In this document: piece by piece, positions 22,323-34,010 of the stretch | How positions within the stretch are numbered: position 1 is the first letter of the stretch | Layout of the letters: every line of letters starts with the position of its first letter | Assembly: GCF_027580225.2 (NCBI RefSeq) | Contig: NC_073346.2 | Coordinates: 4,086,501 to 4,150,500, forward strand | Direction: 5' to 3' | From: Misgurnus anguillicaudatus | Lineage: Eukaryota > Chordata > Actinopteri > Cypriniformes > Cobitidae | Length of the DNA stretch: 64,000 nt | Notes under the pieces: model-generated | Told to the model about the DNA's origin: nothing | Seen by the model: only the letters and a program-made list of their open reading frames with translations | The model's database searches: none | Program-made: the position numbers and the translations under genes

Positions 22323-23114
22323 TTCTGTTGCCTTTGTTGTAGCCACCCGTGCTGTGTATCGCGCTTTCTTCCGAGGGAGCGTCCTTTTCAAAGACGCCAG
22401 GAGACAGGCACGCGGGGGACGACCCGGTTTCCCATTTTGGTAGAGATGAAGGTTCAAGGTTCAATTTATTGCAATATAGTGTCAAACACAATTGGAATTC
22501 TTTACAGCCAGTCACGCATGGATGTAATGTGGCAAACGAAACATTAAGACAGAACAAGATATGACAATACACAGTCATATGGAAGGTGAATGGAAGGTGC
22601 TAAGAGTTATAATGATACTTACACTAATACTGAATGATAAAAGTAGGAGTAATAGAAACAATAAAGTGCAAACAGTGCATTCAGTCCTGAAAAGGAATTG
22701 AACTGTCATTAAGCAGCCAGGCGGCCGTGGGAAAGAAGCTCAGGCGATGCCGGGATTTTGCAGTTCTCGGGAGCCGAAGCCTTCTACCTGAAGGGAGCAG
22801 CTGAAACATGGTACAGCCTGGATGAGATGGGTCAGACATAATTTTTCTTGCCCTTCTCACAGCCCTGAGGTTGTGAAGGGATTCCAGAGAAGGTAGAGAG
22901 GTGTTGATCACTCTCTCTGCCGAGCGGATCACCCGCTGCAGCTTGGCCTTGTCCTTGGCTGCTGCAGCAGGGAACCATGTAATTATTGATTGTGTAATAA
23001 TGGATTTAATGATGGCAGAGTAAAACCGGATTAATATTTAATAATGAAGTTTTGCAGCTGGCCTCCAGAATCCAGCTGTCTTCTCCAAGCATGACTTCCC
23101 AGGTTTCTGGCGTT

Positions 23115-23187
23115 GGGCCAGTGGCGCAATGGATAACGCGTCTGACTACGGATCAGAAGATTCTAGGTTCGACTCCTGGCTGGCTCG
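23115..23187 (+). tRNA. tRNA-Arg-ACG: tRNA-Arg (ACG), unit 10
   Basis: Same sequence as the copy at 2492-2564. Confidence 0.96.
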
Positions 23188-23455
23188 ATCCTGTTTTTAC
23201 TCCTTCCTCCCACACGTTGGGTGTCTGCTGTCCTGCGTCAACATGCCTCAGTAGAGCAGAGGACGCACACCAGGCTCTGATTGCTCAGATGGCGGAGCGC
23301 AGGACTGCAGGCAGGCAATTTAGCCGTCCAACCTTAGGTCGATGGGCCGGAGGCAGTGAAGCTTTGCCTCTTGGAGGTGCTGCGATCCTTGCCTTCGAAG
23401 CCAGCGTTGCGCATAACCCGGCCGGTGAAAAAGGCAAGCGCACGTCAAAAGAGCG

Positions 23456-23527
23456 TTCCCTGACCGGGAATCGAACCCGGGCCGCGGCGGTGAGAGCGCC
23501 GAATCCTAGCCACTAGACCACCAGGGA
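23456..23527 (-). tRNA. tRNA-Glu-CTC: tRNA-Glu (CTC), unit 10
   Basis: Same sequence as the copy at 256-327. Confidence 0.96.
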
Positions 23528-23619
23528 GGACACGCTGGCCTTCAGGCCGTGGATGCCTGGCACACTGTGCGGAAGGAAAACGGGGCTAAAGTCTCAAACT
23601 AGTCGACAAAAGGGCACCC

Positions 23620-23693
23620 TGCCCCGTGTGAGGCTCGAACTCACGACCTTCAGATTATGAGACTGACGCGCTGCCTAACTGCGCCAACGAGGC
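23620..23693 (-). tRNA. tRNA-Met-CAT: tRNA-Met (CAT), unit 10
   Basis: Same sequence as the copy at 420-493. Confidence 0.96.
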
Positions 23694-24817
23694 ACGCCCA
23701 GACCGACGGCTCCTGGGTGGCCCCTTGCGTCTGGTTGCGTGGCATTTTGTGCGCCACCAGCGAGGAAACTCCTGCGAGGAGAGCACGACTGGGCTTCTTG
23801 CACTCTGGCTACCCACACTGAGGACCTTCTCGTTCTTAATATGTTACACGTACAGAAACAACTTCAAGGAGACACAGAGGGGCTATGTCATGCCCAGGAT
23901 TCCTATCGTCTTTTAAATGGTGTCGAGAATGGCACGCCTGCCGTTGCTGGACGATCTTGGCGCACATGCTCTCAGGCTAGATAAAACCCATTATAAATAA
24001 ACACTTACATTTGACACATTTGACACAGCTGACAGATTAATGGAATAACGTTACATATCCACAATGCAAAGTCCCAGTTATTCAGTGATCACGTGTTTGG
24101 CTCGTCTTTAGCCTCATTATCTAGTAGAAAAACTTAAATTGTGCTAAAGTTGAAAGACTGTCCTATGTAAGTTGGTGACGTGTTCCACGTATTAGAGTCT
24201 GTTAAAGTAAAAGCTCTGCGGCCATTGCCTGTGGCAGTAAACTGTACTTCGCACTCACCTCTTGAAGAATCTCTTGTTTGCCTTGTGTGCTCGAGACACA
24301 ATGCCACCGGTTCTTTTAAGGATGTCGCCGCCGTATGGTTAACTGTTGTCTACATTAGAAGGCAACTGCGAACCATAAAAAGGCCCTGAGACGTACAGAG
24401 ATGGCGCTTTTTCGCTAAATTGCAATGCCGGCGTCCATCCGCATTTGATCAAGTATTTTCATTGCGCGTTCAAGTAGAACGAGCAGGGTCTGAGAATGGC
24501 GATTCCTTTTTGTGACCCTGTTCTAAAACAGTATGATCAAGGGGGAAAGGATCATTGAATGCAAAACCACTTTGACAGCATCCGTTACAGGGCATATGGA
24601 GACGGGCTGCGTGTGCTTTTGGCAAATGAAAGGCTTCGGGCACATTGTTCCTCATTTCGAAAAATCCACATTCGTCACTATTTCAAGGCGTTTGTGAAGA
24701 AATAAATAAGAATTAAAGATGAGCTGCATGAAGGCAATAAAATCGTGAGTCATTCCAAAAGTTACACCGGCACATTCGCTGAGGAGCGCAATCGACTCGC
24801 TCGGGCCAGCTGGGGTG

Positions 24818-24900
24818 GTCAGGATGGCCGAGCGGTCTAAGGCGCTGCGTTCAGGTCGCAGTCTCCTCTGGAGGCGTGGGTTCGAATCCCACTTCTGACA
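24818..24900 (+). tRNA. tRNA-Leu-CAG: tRNA-Leu (CAG), unit 10
   Basis: Same sequence as the copy at 1617-1699. Confidence 0.96.
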
Positions 24901-25692
24901 TTCTGTTGCCTTTGTTGTAGCCACCCGTGCTGTGTATCGCGCTTTCTTCCGAGGGAGCGTCCTTTTCAAAGACGCCAGGAGACAGGCACGCGGGGGACGA
25001 CCCGGTTTCCCATTTTGGTAGAGATGAAGGTTCAAGGTTCAATTTATTGCAATATAGTGTCAAACACAATTGGAATTCTTTACAGCCAGTCACGCATGGA
25101 TGTAATGTGGCAAACGAAACATTAAGACAGAACAAGATATGACAATACACAGTCATATGGAAGGTGAATGGAAGGTGCTAAGAGTTATAATGATACTTAC
25201 ACTAATACTGAATGATAAAAGTAGGAGTAATAGAAACAATAAAGTGCAAACAGTGCATTCAGTCCTGAAAAGGAATTGAACTGTCATTAAGCAGCCAGGC
25301 GGCCGTGGGAAAGAAGCTCAGGCGATGCCGGGATTTTGCAGTTCTCGGGAGCCGAAGCCTTCTACCTGAAGGGAGCAGCTGAAACATGGTACAGCCTGGA
25401 TGAGATGGGTCAGACATAATTTTTCTTGCCCTTCTCACAGCCCTGAGGTTGTGAAGGGATTCCAGAGAAGGTAGAGAGGTGTTGATCACTCTCTCTGCCG
25501 AGCGGATCACCCGCTGCAGCTTGGCCTTGTCCTTGGCTGCTGCAGCAGGGAACCATGTAATTATTGATTGTGTAATAATGGATTTAATGATGGCAGAGTA
25601 AAACCGGATTAATATTTAATAATGAAGTTTTGCAGCTGGCCTCCAGAATCCAGCTGTCTTCTCCAAGCATGACTTCCCAGGTTTCTGGCGTT

Positions 25693-25765
25693 GGGCCAGT
25701 GGCGCAATGGATAACGCGTCTGACTACGGATCAGAAGATTCTAGGTTCGACTCCTGGCTGGCTCG
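25693..25765 (+). tRNA. tRNA-Arg-ACG: tRNA-Arg (ACG), unit 11
   Basis: Same sequence as the copy at 2492-2564. Confidence 0.96.
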
Positions 25766-26033
25766 ATCCTGTTTTTACTCCTTCCTCCCACACGTTGGGT
25801 GTCTGCTGTCCTGCGTCAACATGCCTCAGTAGAGCAGAGGACGCACACCAGGCTCTGATTGCTCAGATGGCGGAGCGCAGGACTGCAGGCAGGCAATTTA
25901 GCCGTCCAACCTTAGGTCGATGGGCCGGAGGCAGTGAAGCTTTGCCTCTTGGAGGTGCTGCGATCCTTGCCTTCGAAGCCAGCGTTGCGCATAACCCGGC
26001 CGGTGAAAAAGGCAAGCGCACGTCAAAAGAGCG

Positions 26034-26105
26034 TTCCCTGACCGGGAATCGAACCCGGGCCGCGGCGGTGAGAGCGCCGAATCCTAGCCACTAGACCACC
26101 AGGGA
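26034..26105 (-). tRNA. tRNA-Glu-CTC: tRNA-Glu (CTC), unit 11
   Basis: Same sequence as the copy at 256-327. Confidence 0.96.
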
Positions 26106-26197
26106 GGACACGCTGGCCTTCAGGCCGTGGATGCCTGGCACACTGTGCGGAAGGAAAACGGGGCTAAAGTCTCAAACTAGTCGACAAAAGGGCACCC

Positions 26198-26271
26198 TGC
26201 CCCGTGTGAGGCTCGAACTCACGACCTTCAGATTATGAGACTGACGCGCTGCCTAACTGCGCCAACGAGGC
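26198..26271 (-). tRNA. tRNA-Met-CAT: tRNA-Met (CAT), unit 11
   Basis: Same sequence as the copy at 420-493. Confidence 0.96.
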
Positions 26272-27395
26272 ACGCCCAGACCGACGGCTCCTGGGTGGCC
26301 CCTTGCGTCTGGTTGCGTGGCATTTTGTGCGCCACCAGCGAGGAAACTCCTGCGAGGAGAGCACGACTGGGCTTCTTGCACTCTGGCTACCCACACTGAG
26401 GACCTTCTCGTTCTTAATATGTTACACGTACAGAAACAACTTCAAGGAGACACAGAGGGGCTATGTCATGCCCAGGATTCCTATCGTCTTTTAAATGGTG
26501 TCGAGAATGGCACGCCTGCCGTTGCTGGACGATCTTGGCGCACATGCTCTCAGGCTAGATAAAACCCATTATAAATAAACACTTACATTTGACACATTTG
26601 ACACAGCTGACAGATTAATGGAATAACGTTACATATCCACAATGCAAAGTCCCAGTTATTCAGTGATCACGTGTTTGGCTCGTCTTTAGCCTCATTATCT
26701 AGTAGAAAAACTTAAATTGTGCTAAAGTTGAAAGACTGTCCTATGTAAGTTGGTGACGTGTTCCACGTATTAGAGTCTGTTAAAGTAAAAGCTCTGCGGC
26801 CATTGCCTGTGGCAGTAAACTGTACTTCGCACTCACCTCTTGAAGAATCTCTTGTTTGCCTTGTGTGCTCGAGACACAATGCCACCGGTTCTTTTAAGGA
26901 TGTCGCCGCCGTATGGTTAACTGTTGTCTACATTAGAAGGCAACTGCGAACCATAAAAAGGCCCTGAGACGTACAGAGATGGCGCTTTTTCGCTAAATTG
27001 CAATGCCGGCGTCCATCCGCATTTGATCAAGTATTTTCATTGCGCGTTCAAGTAGAACGAGCAGGGTCTGAGAATGGCGATTCCTTTTTGTGACCCTGTT
27101 CTAAAACAGTATGATCAAGGGGGAAAGGATCATTGAATGCAAAACCACTTTGACAGCATCCGTTACAGGGCATATGGAGACGGGCTGCGTGTGCTTTTGG
27201 CAAATGAAAGGCTTCGGGCACATTGTTCCTCATTTCGAAAAATCCACATTCGTCACTATTTCAAGGCGTTTGTGAAGAAATAAATAAGAATTAAAGATGA
27301 GCTGCATGAAGGCAATAAAATCGTGAGTCATTCCAAAAGTTACACCGGCACATTCGCTGAGGAGCGCAATCGACTCGCTCGGGCCAGCTGGGGTG

Positions 27396-27478
27396 GTCAG
27401 GATGGCCGAGCGGTCTAAGGCGCTGCGTTCAGGTCGCAGTCTCCTCTGGAGGCGTGGGTTCGAATCCCACTTCTGACA
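27396..27478 (+). tRNA. tRNA-Leu-CAG: tRNA-Leu (CAG), unit 11
   Basis: Same sequence as the copy at 1617-1699. Confidence 0.96.
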
Positions 27479-28270
27479 TTCTGTTGCCTTTGTTGTAGCC
27501 ACCCGTGCTGTGTATCGCGCTTTCTTCCGAGGGAGCGTCCTTTTCAAAGACGCCAGGAGACAGGCACGCGGGGGACGACCCGGTTTCCCATTTTGGTAGA
27601 GATGAAGGTTCAAGGTTCAATTTATTGCAATATAGTGTCAAACACAATTGGAATTCTTTACAGCCAGTCACGCATGGATGTAATGTGGCAAACGAAACAT
27701 TAAGACAGAACAAGATATGACAATACACAGTCATATGGAAGGTGAATGGAAGGTGCTAAGAGTTATAATGATACTTACACTAATACTGAATGATAAAAGT
27801 AGGAGTAATAGAAACAATAAAGTGCAAACAGTGCATTCAGTCCTGAAAAGGAATTGAACTGTCATTAAGCAGCCAGGCGGCCGTGGGAAAGAAGCTCAGG
27901 CGATGCCGGGATTTTGCAGTTCTCGGGAGCCGAAGCCTTCTACCTGAAGGGAGCAGCTGAAACATGGTACAGCCTGGATGAGATGGGTCAGACATAATTT
28001 TTCTTGCCCTTCTCACAGCCCTGAGGTTGTGAAGGGATTCCAGAGAAGGTAGAGAGGTGTTGATCACTCTCTCTGCCGAGCGGATCACCCGCTGCAGCTT
28101 GGCCTTGTCCTTGGCTGCTGCAGCAGGGAACCATGTAATTATTGATTGTGTAATAATGGATTTAATGATGGCAGAGTAAAACCGGATTAATATTTAATAA
28201 TGAAGTTTTGCAGCTGGCCTCCAGAATCCAGCTGTCTTCTCCAAGCATGACTTCCCAGGTTTCTGGCGTT

Positions 28271-28343
28271 GGGCCAGTGGCGCAATGGATAACGCGTCTG
28301 ACTACGGATCAGAAGATTCTAGGTTCGACTCCTGGCTGGCTCG
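28271..28343 (+). tRNA. tRNA-Arg-ACG: tRNA-Arg (ACG), unit 12
   Basis: Same sequence as the copy at 2492-2564. Confidence 0.96.
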
Positions 28344-28611
28344 ATCCTGTTTTTACTCCTTCCTCCCACACGTTGGGTGTCTGCTGTCCTGCGTCAACAT
28401 GCCTCAGTAGAGCAGAGGACGCACACCAGGCTCTGATTGCTCAGATGGCGGAGCGCAGGACTGCAGGCAGGCAATTTAGCCGTCCAACCTTAGGTCGATG
28501 GGCCGGAGGCAGTGAAGCTTTGCCTCTTGGAGGTGCTGCGATCCTTGCCTTCGAAGCCAGCGTTGCGCATAACCCGGCCGGTGAAAAAGGCAAGCGCACG
28601 TCAAAAGAGCG

Positions 28612-28683
28612 TTCCCTGACCGGGAATCGAACCCGGGCCGCGGCGGTGAGAGCGCCGAATCCTAGCCACTAGACCACCAGGGA
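28612..28683 (-). tRNA. tRNA-Glu-CTC: tRNA-Glu (CTC), unit 12
   Basis: Same sequence as the copy at 256-327. Confidence 0.96.
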
Positions 28684-28775
28684 GGACACGCTGGCCTTCA
28701 GGCCGTGGATGCCTGGCACACTGTGCGGAAGGAAAACGGGGCTAAAGTCTCAAACTAGTCGACAAAAGGGCACCC

Positions 28776-28849
28776 TGCCCCGTGTGAGGCTCGAACTCAC
28801 GACCTTCAGATTATGAGACTGACGCGCTGCCTAACTGCGCCAACGAGGC
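28776..28849 (-). tRNA. tRNA-Met-CAT: tRNA-Met (CAT), unit 12
   Basis: Same sequence as the copy at 420-493. Confidence 0.96.
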
Positions 28850-29973
28850 ACGCCCAGACCGACGGCTCCTGGGTGGCCCCTTGCGTCTGGTTGCGTGGCA
28901 TTTTGTGCGCCACCAGCGAGGAAACTCCTGCGAGGAGAGCACGACTGGGCTTCTTGCACTCTGGCTACCCACACTGAGGACCTTCTCGTTCTTAATATGT
29001 TACACGTACAGAAACAACTTCAAGGAGACACAGAGGGGCTATGTCATGCCCAGGATTCCTATCGTCTTTTAAATGGTGTCGAGAATGGCACGCCTGCCGT
29101 TGCTGGACGATCTTGGCGCACATGCTCTCAGGCTAGATAAAACCCATTATAAATAAACACTTACATTTGACACATTTGACACAGCTGACAGATTAATGGA
29201 ATAACGTTACATATCCACAATGCAAAGTCCCAGTTATTCAGTGATCACGTGTTTGGCTCGTCTTTAGCCTCATTATCTAGTAGAAAAACTTAAATTGTGC
29301 TAAAGTTGAAAGACTGTCCTATGTAAGTTGGTGACGTGTTCCACGTATTAGAGTCTGTTAAAGTAAAAGCTCTGCGGCCATTGCCTGTGGCAGTAAACTG
29401 TACTTCGCACTCACCTCTTGAAGAATCTCTTGTTTGCCTTGTGTGCTCGAGACACAATGCCACCGGTTCTTTTAAGGATGTCGCCGCCGTATGGTTAACT
29501 GTTGTCTACATTAGAAGGCAACTGCGAACCATAAAAAGGCCCTGAGACGTACAGAGATGGCGCTTTTTCGCTAAATTGCAATGCCGGCGTCCATCCGCAT
29601 TTGATCAAGTATTTTCATTGCGTGTTCAAGTAGAACGAGCAGGGTCTGAGAATGGCAATTCCTTTTTGTGACCCTGTTCTAAAACAGTATGATCAAGGGG
29701 GAAAGGATCATTGAATGCAAAACCACTTTGACAGCATCCGTTACAGGGCATATGGAGACGGGCTGCGTGTGCTTTTGGCAAATGAAAGGCTTCGGGCACA
29801 TTGTTCCTCATTTCGAAAAATCCACATTCGTCACTATTTCAAGGCGTTTGTGAAGAAATAAATAAGAATTAAAGATGAGCTGCATGAAGGCAATAAAATC
29901 GTGAGTCATTCCAAAAGTTACACCGGCACATTCGCTGAGGAGCGCAATCGACTCGCTCGGGCCAGCTGGGGTG

Positions 29974-30056
29974 GTCAGGATGGCCGAGCGGTCTAAGGCG
30001 CTGCGTTCAGGTCGCAGTCTCCTCTGGAGGCGTGGGTTCGAATCCCACTTCTGACA
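29974..30056 (+). tRNA. tRNA-Leu-CAG: tRNA-Leu (CAG), unit 12
   Basis: Same sequence as the copy at 1617-1699. Confidence 0.96.
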
Positions 30057-30848
30057 TTCTGTTGCCTTTGTTGTAGCCACCCGTGCTGTGTATCGCGCTT
30101 TCTTCCGAGGGAGCGTCCTTTTCAAAGACGCCAGGAGACAGGCACGCGGGGGACGACCCGGTTTCCCATTTTGGTAGAGATGAAGGTTCAAGGTTCAATT
30201 TATTGCAATATAGTGTCAAACACAATTGGAATTCTTTACAGCCAGTCACGCATGGATGTAATGTGGCAAACGAAACATTAAGACAGAACAAGATATGACA
30301 ATACACAGTCATATGGAAGGTGAATGGAAGGTGCTAAGAGTAATAATGATACTTACACTAATACTGAATGATAAAAGTAGGAGTAATAGAAACAATAAAG
30401 TGCAAACAGTGCATTCAGTCCTGAAAAGGAATTGAACTGTCATTAAGCAGCCAGGCGGCCGTGGGAAAGAAGCTCAGGCGATGCCGGGATTTTGCAGTTC
30501 TCGGGAGCCGAAGCCTTCTACCTGAAGGGAGCAGCTGAAACATGGTACAGCCTGGATGAGATGGGTCAGACATAATTTTTCTTGCCCTTCTCACAGCCCT
30601 GAGGTTGTGAAGGGATTCCAGAGAAGGTAGAGAGGTGTTGATCACTCTCTCTGCCGAGCGGATCACCCGCTGCAGCTTGGCCTTGTCCTTGGCTGCTGCA
30701 GCAGGGAACCATGTAATTATTGATTGTGTAATAATGGATTTAATGATGGCAGAGTAAAACCGGATTAATATTTAATAATGAAGTTTTGCAGCTGGCCTCC
30801 AGAATCCAGCTGTCTTCTCCAAGCATGACTTCCCAGGTTTCTGGCGTT

Positions 30849-30925
30849 GGGCCAGTGGCGCAATGGATAACGCGTCTGACTACGGATCAGAAGATTCTAG
30901 GTTCGACTCCTGGCTGGCTGGCTCG
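30849..30925 (+). tRNA. tRNA-Arg (ACG) with 4-nt insertion, unit 13, possibly non-functional
   Basis: This copy is 77 nt long. The 3' acceptor strand reads ctggctggctggctcg where the other copies have ctggctggctcg, a tandem gain of one GGCT. Either the extra 4 nt bulge between T arm and acceptor stem, or the acceptor pairs with the first register, with a broken first pair, and leaves a changed 3' end. The A and B boxes, anticodon and T5 terminator are intact, so it should be transcribed but may mature badly. Confidence 0.7.
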
Positions 30926-31193
30926 ATCCTGTTTTTACTCCTTCCTCCCACACGTTGGGTGTCTGCTGTCCTGCGTCAACATGCCTCAGTAGAGCAGAGG
31001 ACGCACACCAGGCTCTGATTGCTCAGATGGCGGAGCGCAGGACTGCAGGCAGGCAATTTAGCCGTCCAACCTTAGGTCGATGGGCCGGAGGCAGTGAAGC
31101 TTTGCCTCTTGGAGGTGCTGCGATCCTTGCCTTCGAAGCCAGCGTTGCGCATAACCCGGCCGGTGAAAAAGGCAAGCGCACGTCAAAAGAGCG

Positions 31194-31265
31194 TTCCCTG
31201 ACCGGGAATCGAACCCGGGCCGCGGCGGTGAGAGCGCCGAATCCTAGCCACTAGACCACCAGGGA
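31194..31265 (-). tRNA. tRNA-Glu-CTC: tRNA-Glu (CTC), unit 13
   Basis: Same sequence as the copy at 256-327. Confidence 0.96.
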
Positions 31266-31357
31266 GGACACGCTGGCCTTCAGGCCGTGGATGCCTGGCA
31301 CACTGTGCGGAAGGAAAACGGGGCTAAAGTCTCAAACTAGTCGACAAAAGGGCACCC

Positions 31358-31431
31358 TGCCCCGTGTGAGGCTCGAACTCACGACCTTCAGATTATGAGA
31401 CTGACGCGCTGCCTAACTGCGCCAACGAGGC
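31358..31431 (-). tRNA. tRNA-Met-CAT: tRNA-Met (CAT), unit 13
   Basis: Same sequence as the copy at 420-493. Confidence 0.96.
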
Positions 31432-32556
31432 ACGCCCAGACCGATGGCTCCTGGGTGGCCCCTTGCGTCTGGTTGCGTGGCATTTTGTGCGCCACCAGCG
31501 AGGAAACTCCTGCGAGGAGAGCACGACTGGGCTTCTTGCACTCTGGCTACCCACACTGAGGACCTTCTCGTTCTTAATATGTTACACGTACAGAAACAAC
31601 TTCAAGGAGACACAGAGGGGCTATGTCATGCCCAGGATTCCTATCGTCTTTTAAAATGGTGTCGAGAATGGCACGCCTGCCGTTGCTGGACGATCTTGGC
31701 GCACATGCTCTCAGGCTAGATAAAACCCATTATAAATAAACACTTACATTTGACACATTTGACACAGCTGACAGATTAATGGAATAACGTTACATATCCA
31801 CAATGCAAAGTCCCAGTTATTCAGTGATCACGTGTTTGGCTCGTCTTTAGCCTCATTATCTAGTAGAAAAACTTAAATTGTGCTAAAGTTGAAAGACTGT
31901 CCTATGTAAGTTGGTGACGTGTTCCACGTATTAGAGTCTGTTAAAGTAAAAGCTCTGCGGCCATTGCCTGTGGCAGTAAACTGTACTTCGCACTCACCTC
32001 TTGAAGAATCTCTTGTTTGCCTTGTGTGCTCGAGACACAATGCCACCGGTTCTTTTAAGGATGTCGCCGCCGTATGGTTAACTGTTGTCTACATTAGAAG
32101 GCAACTGCGAACCATAAAAAGGCCCTGAGACGTACAGAGATGGCGCTTTTTCGCTAAATTGCAATGCCGGCGTCCATACGCATTTGATCAAGTATTTTCA
32201 TTGCGTGTTCAAGTAGAACGAGCAGGGTCTGAGAATGGCGATTCCTTTTTGTGACCCTGTTCTAAAACAGTATGATCAGGCGGGAAAGGATCATTGAATG
32301 CAAAACCACTTTGACAGCATCCGTTACAGGGCATATGGAGACGGGCTGCGTGTGCTTTTGGCAAATGAAAGGCTTCGGGCACATTGTTCCTCATTTCGAA
32401 AAATCCACATTCGTCACTATTTCAAGGCGTTTGTGAAGAAATAAATAAGAATTAAAGATGAGCTGCATGAAGGCAATAAAATCGTGAGTCATTCCAAAAG
32501 TTACACCGGCACATTCGCTGAGGAGCGCAATCGACTCGCTCGGGCCAGCTGGGGTG

Positions 32557-32639
32557 GTCAGGATGGCCGAGCGGTCTAAGGCGCTGCGTTCAGGTCGCAG
32601 TCTCCTCTGGAGGCGTGGGTTCGAATCCCACTTCTGACA
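32557..32639 (+). tRNA. tRNA-Leu-CAG: tRNA-Leu (CAG), unit 13
   Basis: Same sequence as the copy at 1617-1699. The TTT in the trailer is broken to ttgg near 32651, which removes the only nearby weak T-run. Confidence 0.95.
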
Positions 32640-33431
32640 TTCTGTTGCCTTGGTTGTAGCCACCCGTGCTGTGTATCGCGCTTTCTTCCGAGGGAGCGTC
32701 CTTTTCAAAGACGCCAGGAGACAGGCACGCGGGGGACGACCCGGTTTCCCATTTTGGTAGAGATGAAGGTTCAAGGTTCAATTTATTGCAATATAGTGTC
32801 AAACACAATTGGAATTCTTTACAGCCAGTCACGCATGGATGTAATGTGGCAAACGAAACATTAAGACAGAACAAGATATGACAATACACAGTCATATGGA
32901 AGGTGAATGGAAGGTGCTAAGAGTAATAATGATACTTACACTAATACTGAATGATAAAAGTAGGAGTAATAGAAACAATAAAGTGCAAACAGTGCATTCA
33001 GTCCTGAAAAGGAATTGAACTGTCATTAAGCAGCCAGGCGGCCGTGGGAAAGAAGCTCAGGCGATGCCGGGATTTTGCAGTTCTCGGGAGCCGAAGCCTT
33101 CTACCTGAAGGGAGCAGCTGAAACATGGTACAGCCTGGATGAGATGGGTCAGACATAATTTTTCTTGCCCTTCTCACAGCCCTGAGGTTGTGAAGGGATT
33201 CCAGAGAAGGTAGAGAGGTGTTGATCACTCTCTCTGCCGAGCGGATCACCCGCTGCAGCTTGGCCTTGTCCTTGGCTGCTGCAGCAGGGAACCATGTAAT
33301 TATTGATTGTGTAATAATGGATTTAATGATGGCAGAGTAAAACCGGATTAATATTTAATAATGAAGTTTTGCAGCTGGCCTCCAGAATCCAGCTGTCTTC
33401 TCCAAGCATGACTTCCCAGGTTTCTGGCGTT

Positions 33432-33504
33432 GGGCCAGTGGCGCAATGGATAACGCGTCTGACTACGGATCAGAAGATTCTAGGTTCGACTCCTGGCTGG
33501 CTCG
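33432..33504 (+). tRNA. tRNA-Arg-ACG: tRNA-Arg (ACG), unit 14
   Basis: Same sequence as the copy at 2492-2564. Confidence 0.96.
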
Positions 33505-33772
33505 ATCCTGTTTTTACTCCTTCCTCCCACACGTTGGGTGTCTGCTGTCCTGCGTCAACATGCCTCAGTAGAGCAGAGGACGCACACCAGGCTCTGATTG
33601 CTCAGATGGCGGAGCGCAGGACTGCAGGCAGGCAATTTAGCCGTCCAACCTTAGGTCGATGGGCCGGAGGCAGTGAAGCTTTGCCTCTTGGAGGTGCTGC
33701 GATCCTTGCCTTCGAAGCCAGCGTTGCGCATAACCCGGCCGGTGAAAAAGGCAAGCGCACGTCAAAAGAGCG

Positions 33773-33844
33773 CTCCCTGACCGGGAATCGAACCCGGGCC
33801 GCGGCGGTGAGAGCGCCGAATCCTAGCCACTAGACCACCAGGGA
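33773..33844 (-). tRNA. tRNA-Glu-CTC: tRNA-Glu (CTC), unit 14, discriminator G
   Basis: One change from the copy at 256-327: the + strand has C at 33773, making the discriminator base G instead of A. The fold is otherwise intact. Confidence 0.94.
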
Positions 33845-33936
33845 GGACACGCTGGCCTTCAGGCCGTGGATGCCTGGCACACTGTGCGGAAGGAAAACGG
33901 GGCTAAAGTCTCAAACTAGTCGACAAAAGGGCACCC

Positions 33937-34010
33937 TGCCCCGTGTGAGGCTCGAACTCACGACCTTCAGATTATGAGACTGACGCGCTGCCTAACTGCG
34001 CCAACGAGGC
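33937..34010 (-). tRNA. tRNA-Met-CAT: tRNA-Met (CAT), unit 14
   Basis: Same sequence as the copy at 420-493. Confidence 0.96.

Larger units (their letters stand above)
20537..23114 (+). repeat. Array unit 9 (2,578 bp)
   Basis: The Tyr relic is at 20696-20783 and the LINE remnant at 22449-23063. It carries T at 22608 and A at 23101, the block markers of units 8-11 and 8-16. I noticed no private change. Confidence 0.97.
23115..25692 (+). repeat. Array unit 10 (2,578 bp)
   Basis: The Tyr relic is at 23274-23361 and the LINE remnant at 25027-25641. It carries the block markers T at 25186 and A at 25679. I noticed no difference from unit 9. Confidence 0.97.
25693..28270 (+). repeat. Array unit 11 (2,578 bp)
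   Basis: The Tyr relic is at 25852-25939 and the LINE remnant at 27605-28219. It carries the block markers T at 27764 and A at 28257. I noticed no difference from units 9 and 10. Confidence 0.97.
28271..30848 (+). repeat. Array unit 12 (2,578 bp)
   Basis: The Tyr relic is at 28430-28517 and the LINE remnant at 30183-30797. The gagttata marker reverts to the common gagtaata. The spacer near 29622-29658 reads gcgtgttc and ggcaattcc, as in units 1, 2, 15 and 18-20, so the unit looks like a mosaic. Confidence 0.97.
30849..33431 (+). repeat. Array unit 13 (2,583 bp)
   Basis: The unit is 5 bp longer: a 4-nt duplication inside tRNA-Arg and one extra A in tttaaaatgg near 31655. The Tyr relic is at 31012-31099 and the LINE remnant at 32766-33380. 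Private changes are ccgatggc near 31443, catacgca near 32178, and ttggttg replacing tttgttg near 32651, downstream of tRNA-Leu. Confidence 0.97.
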
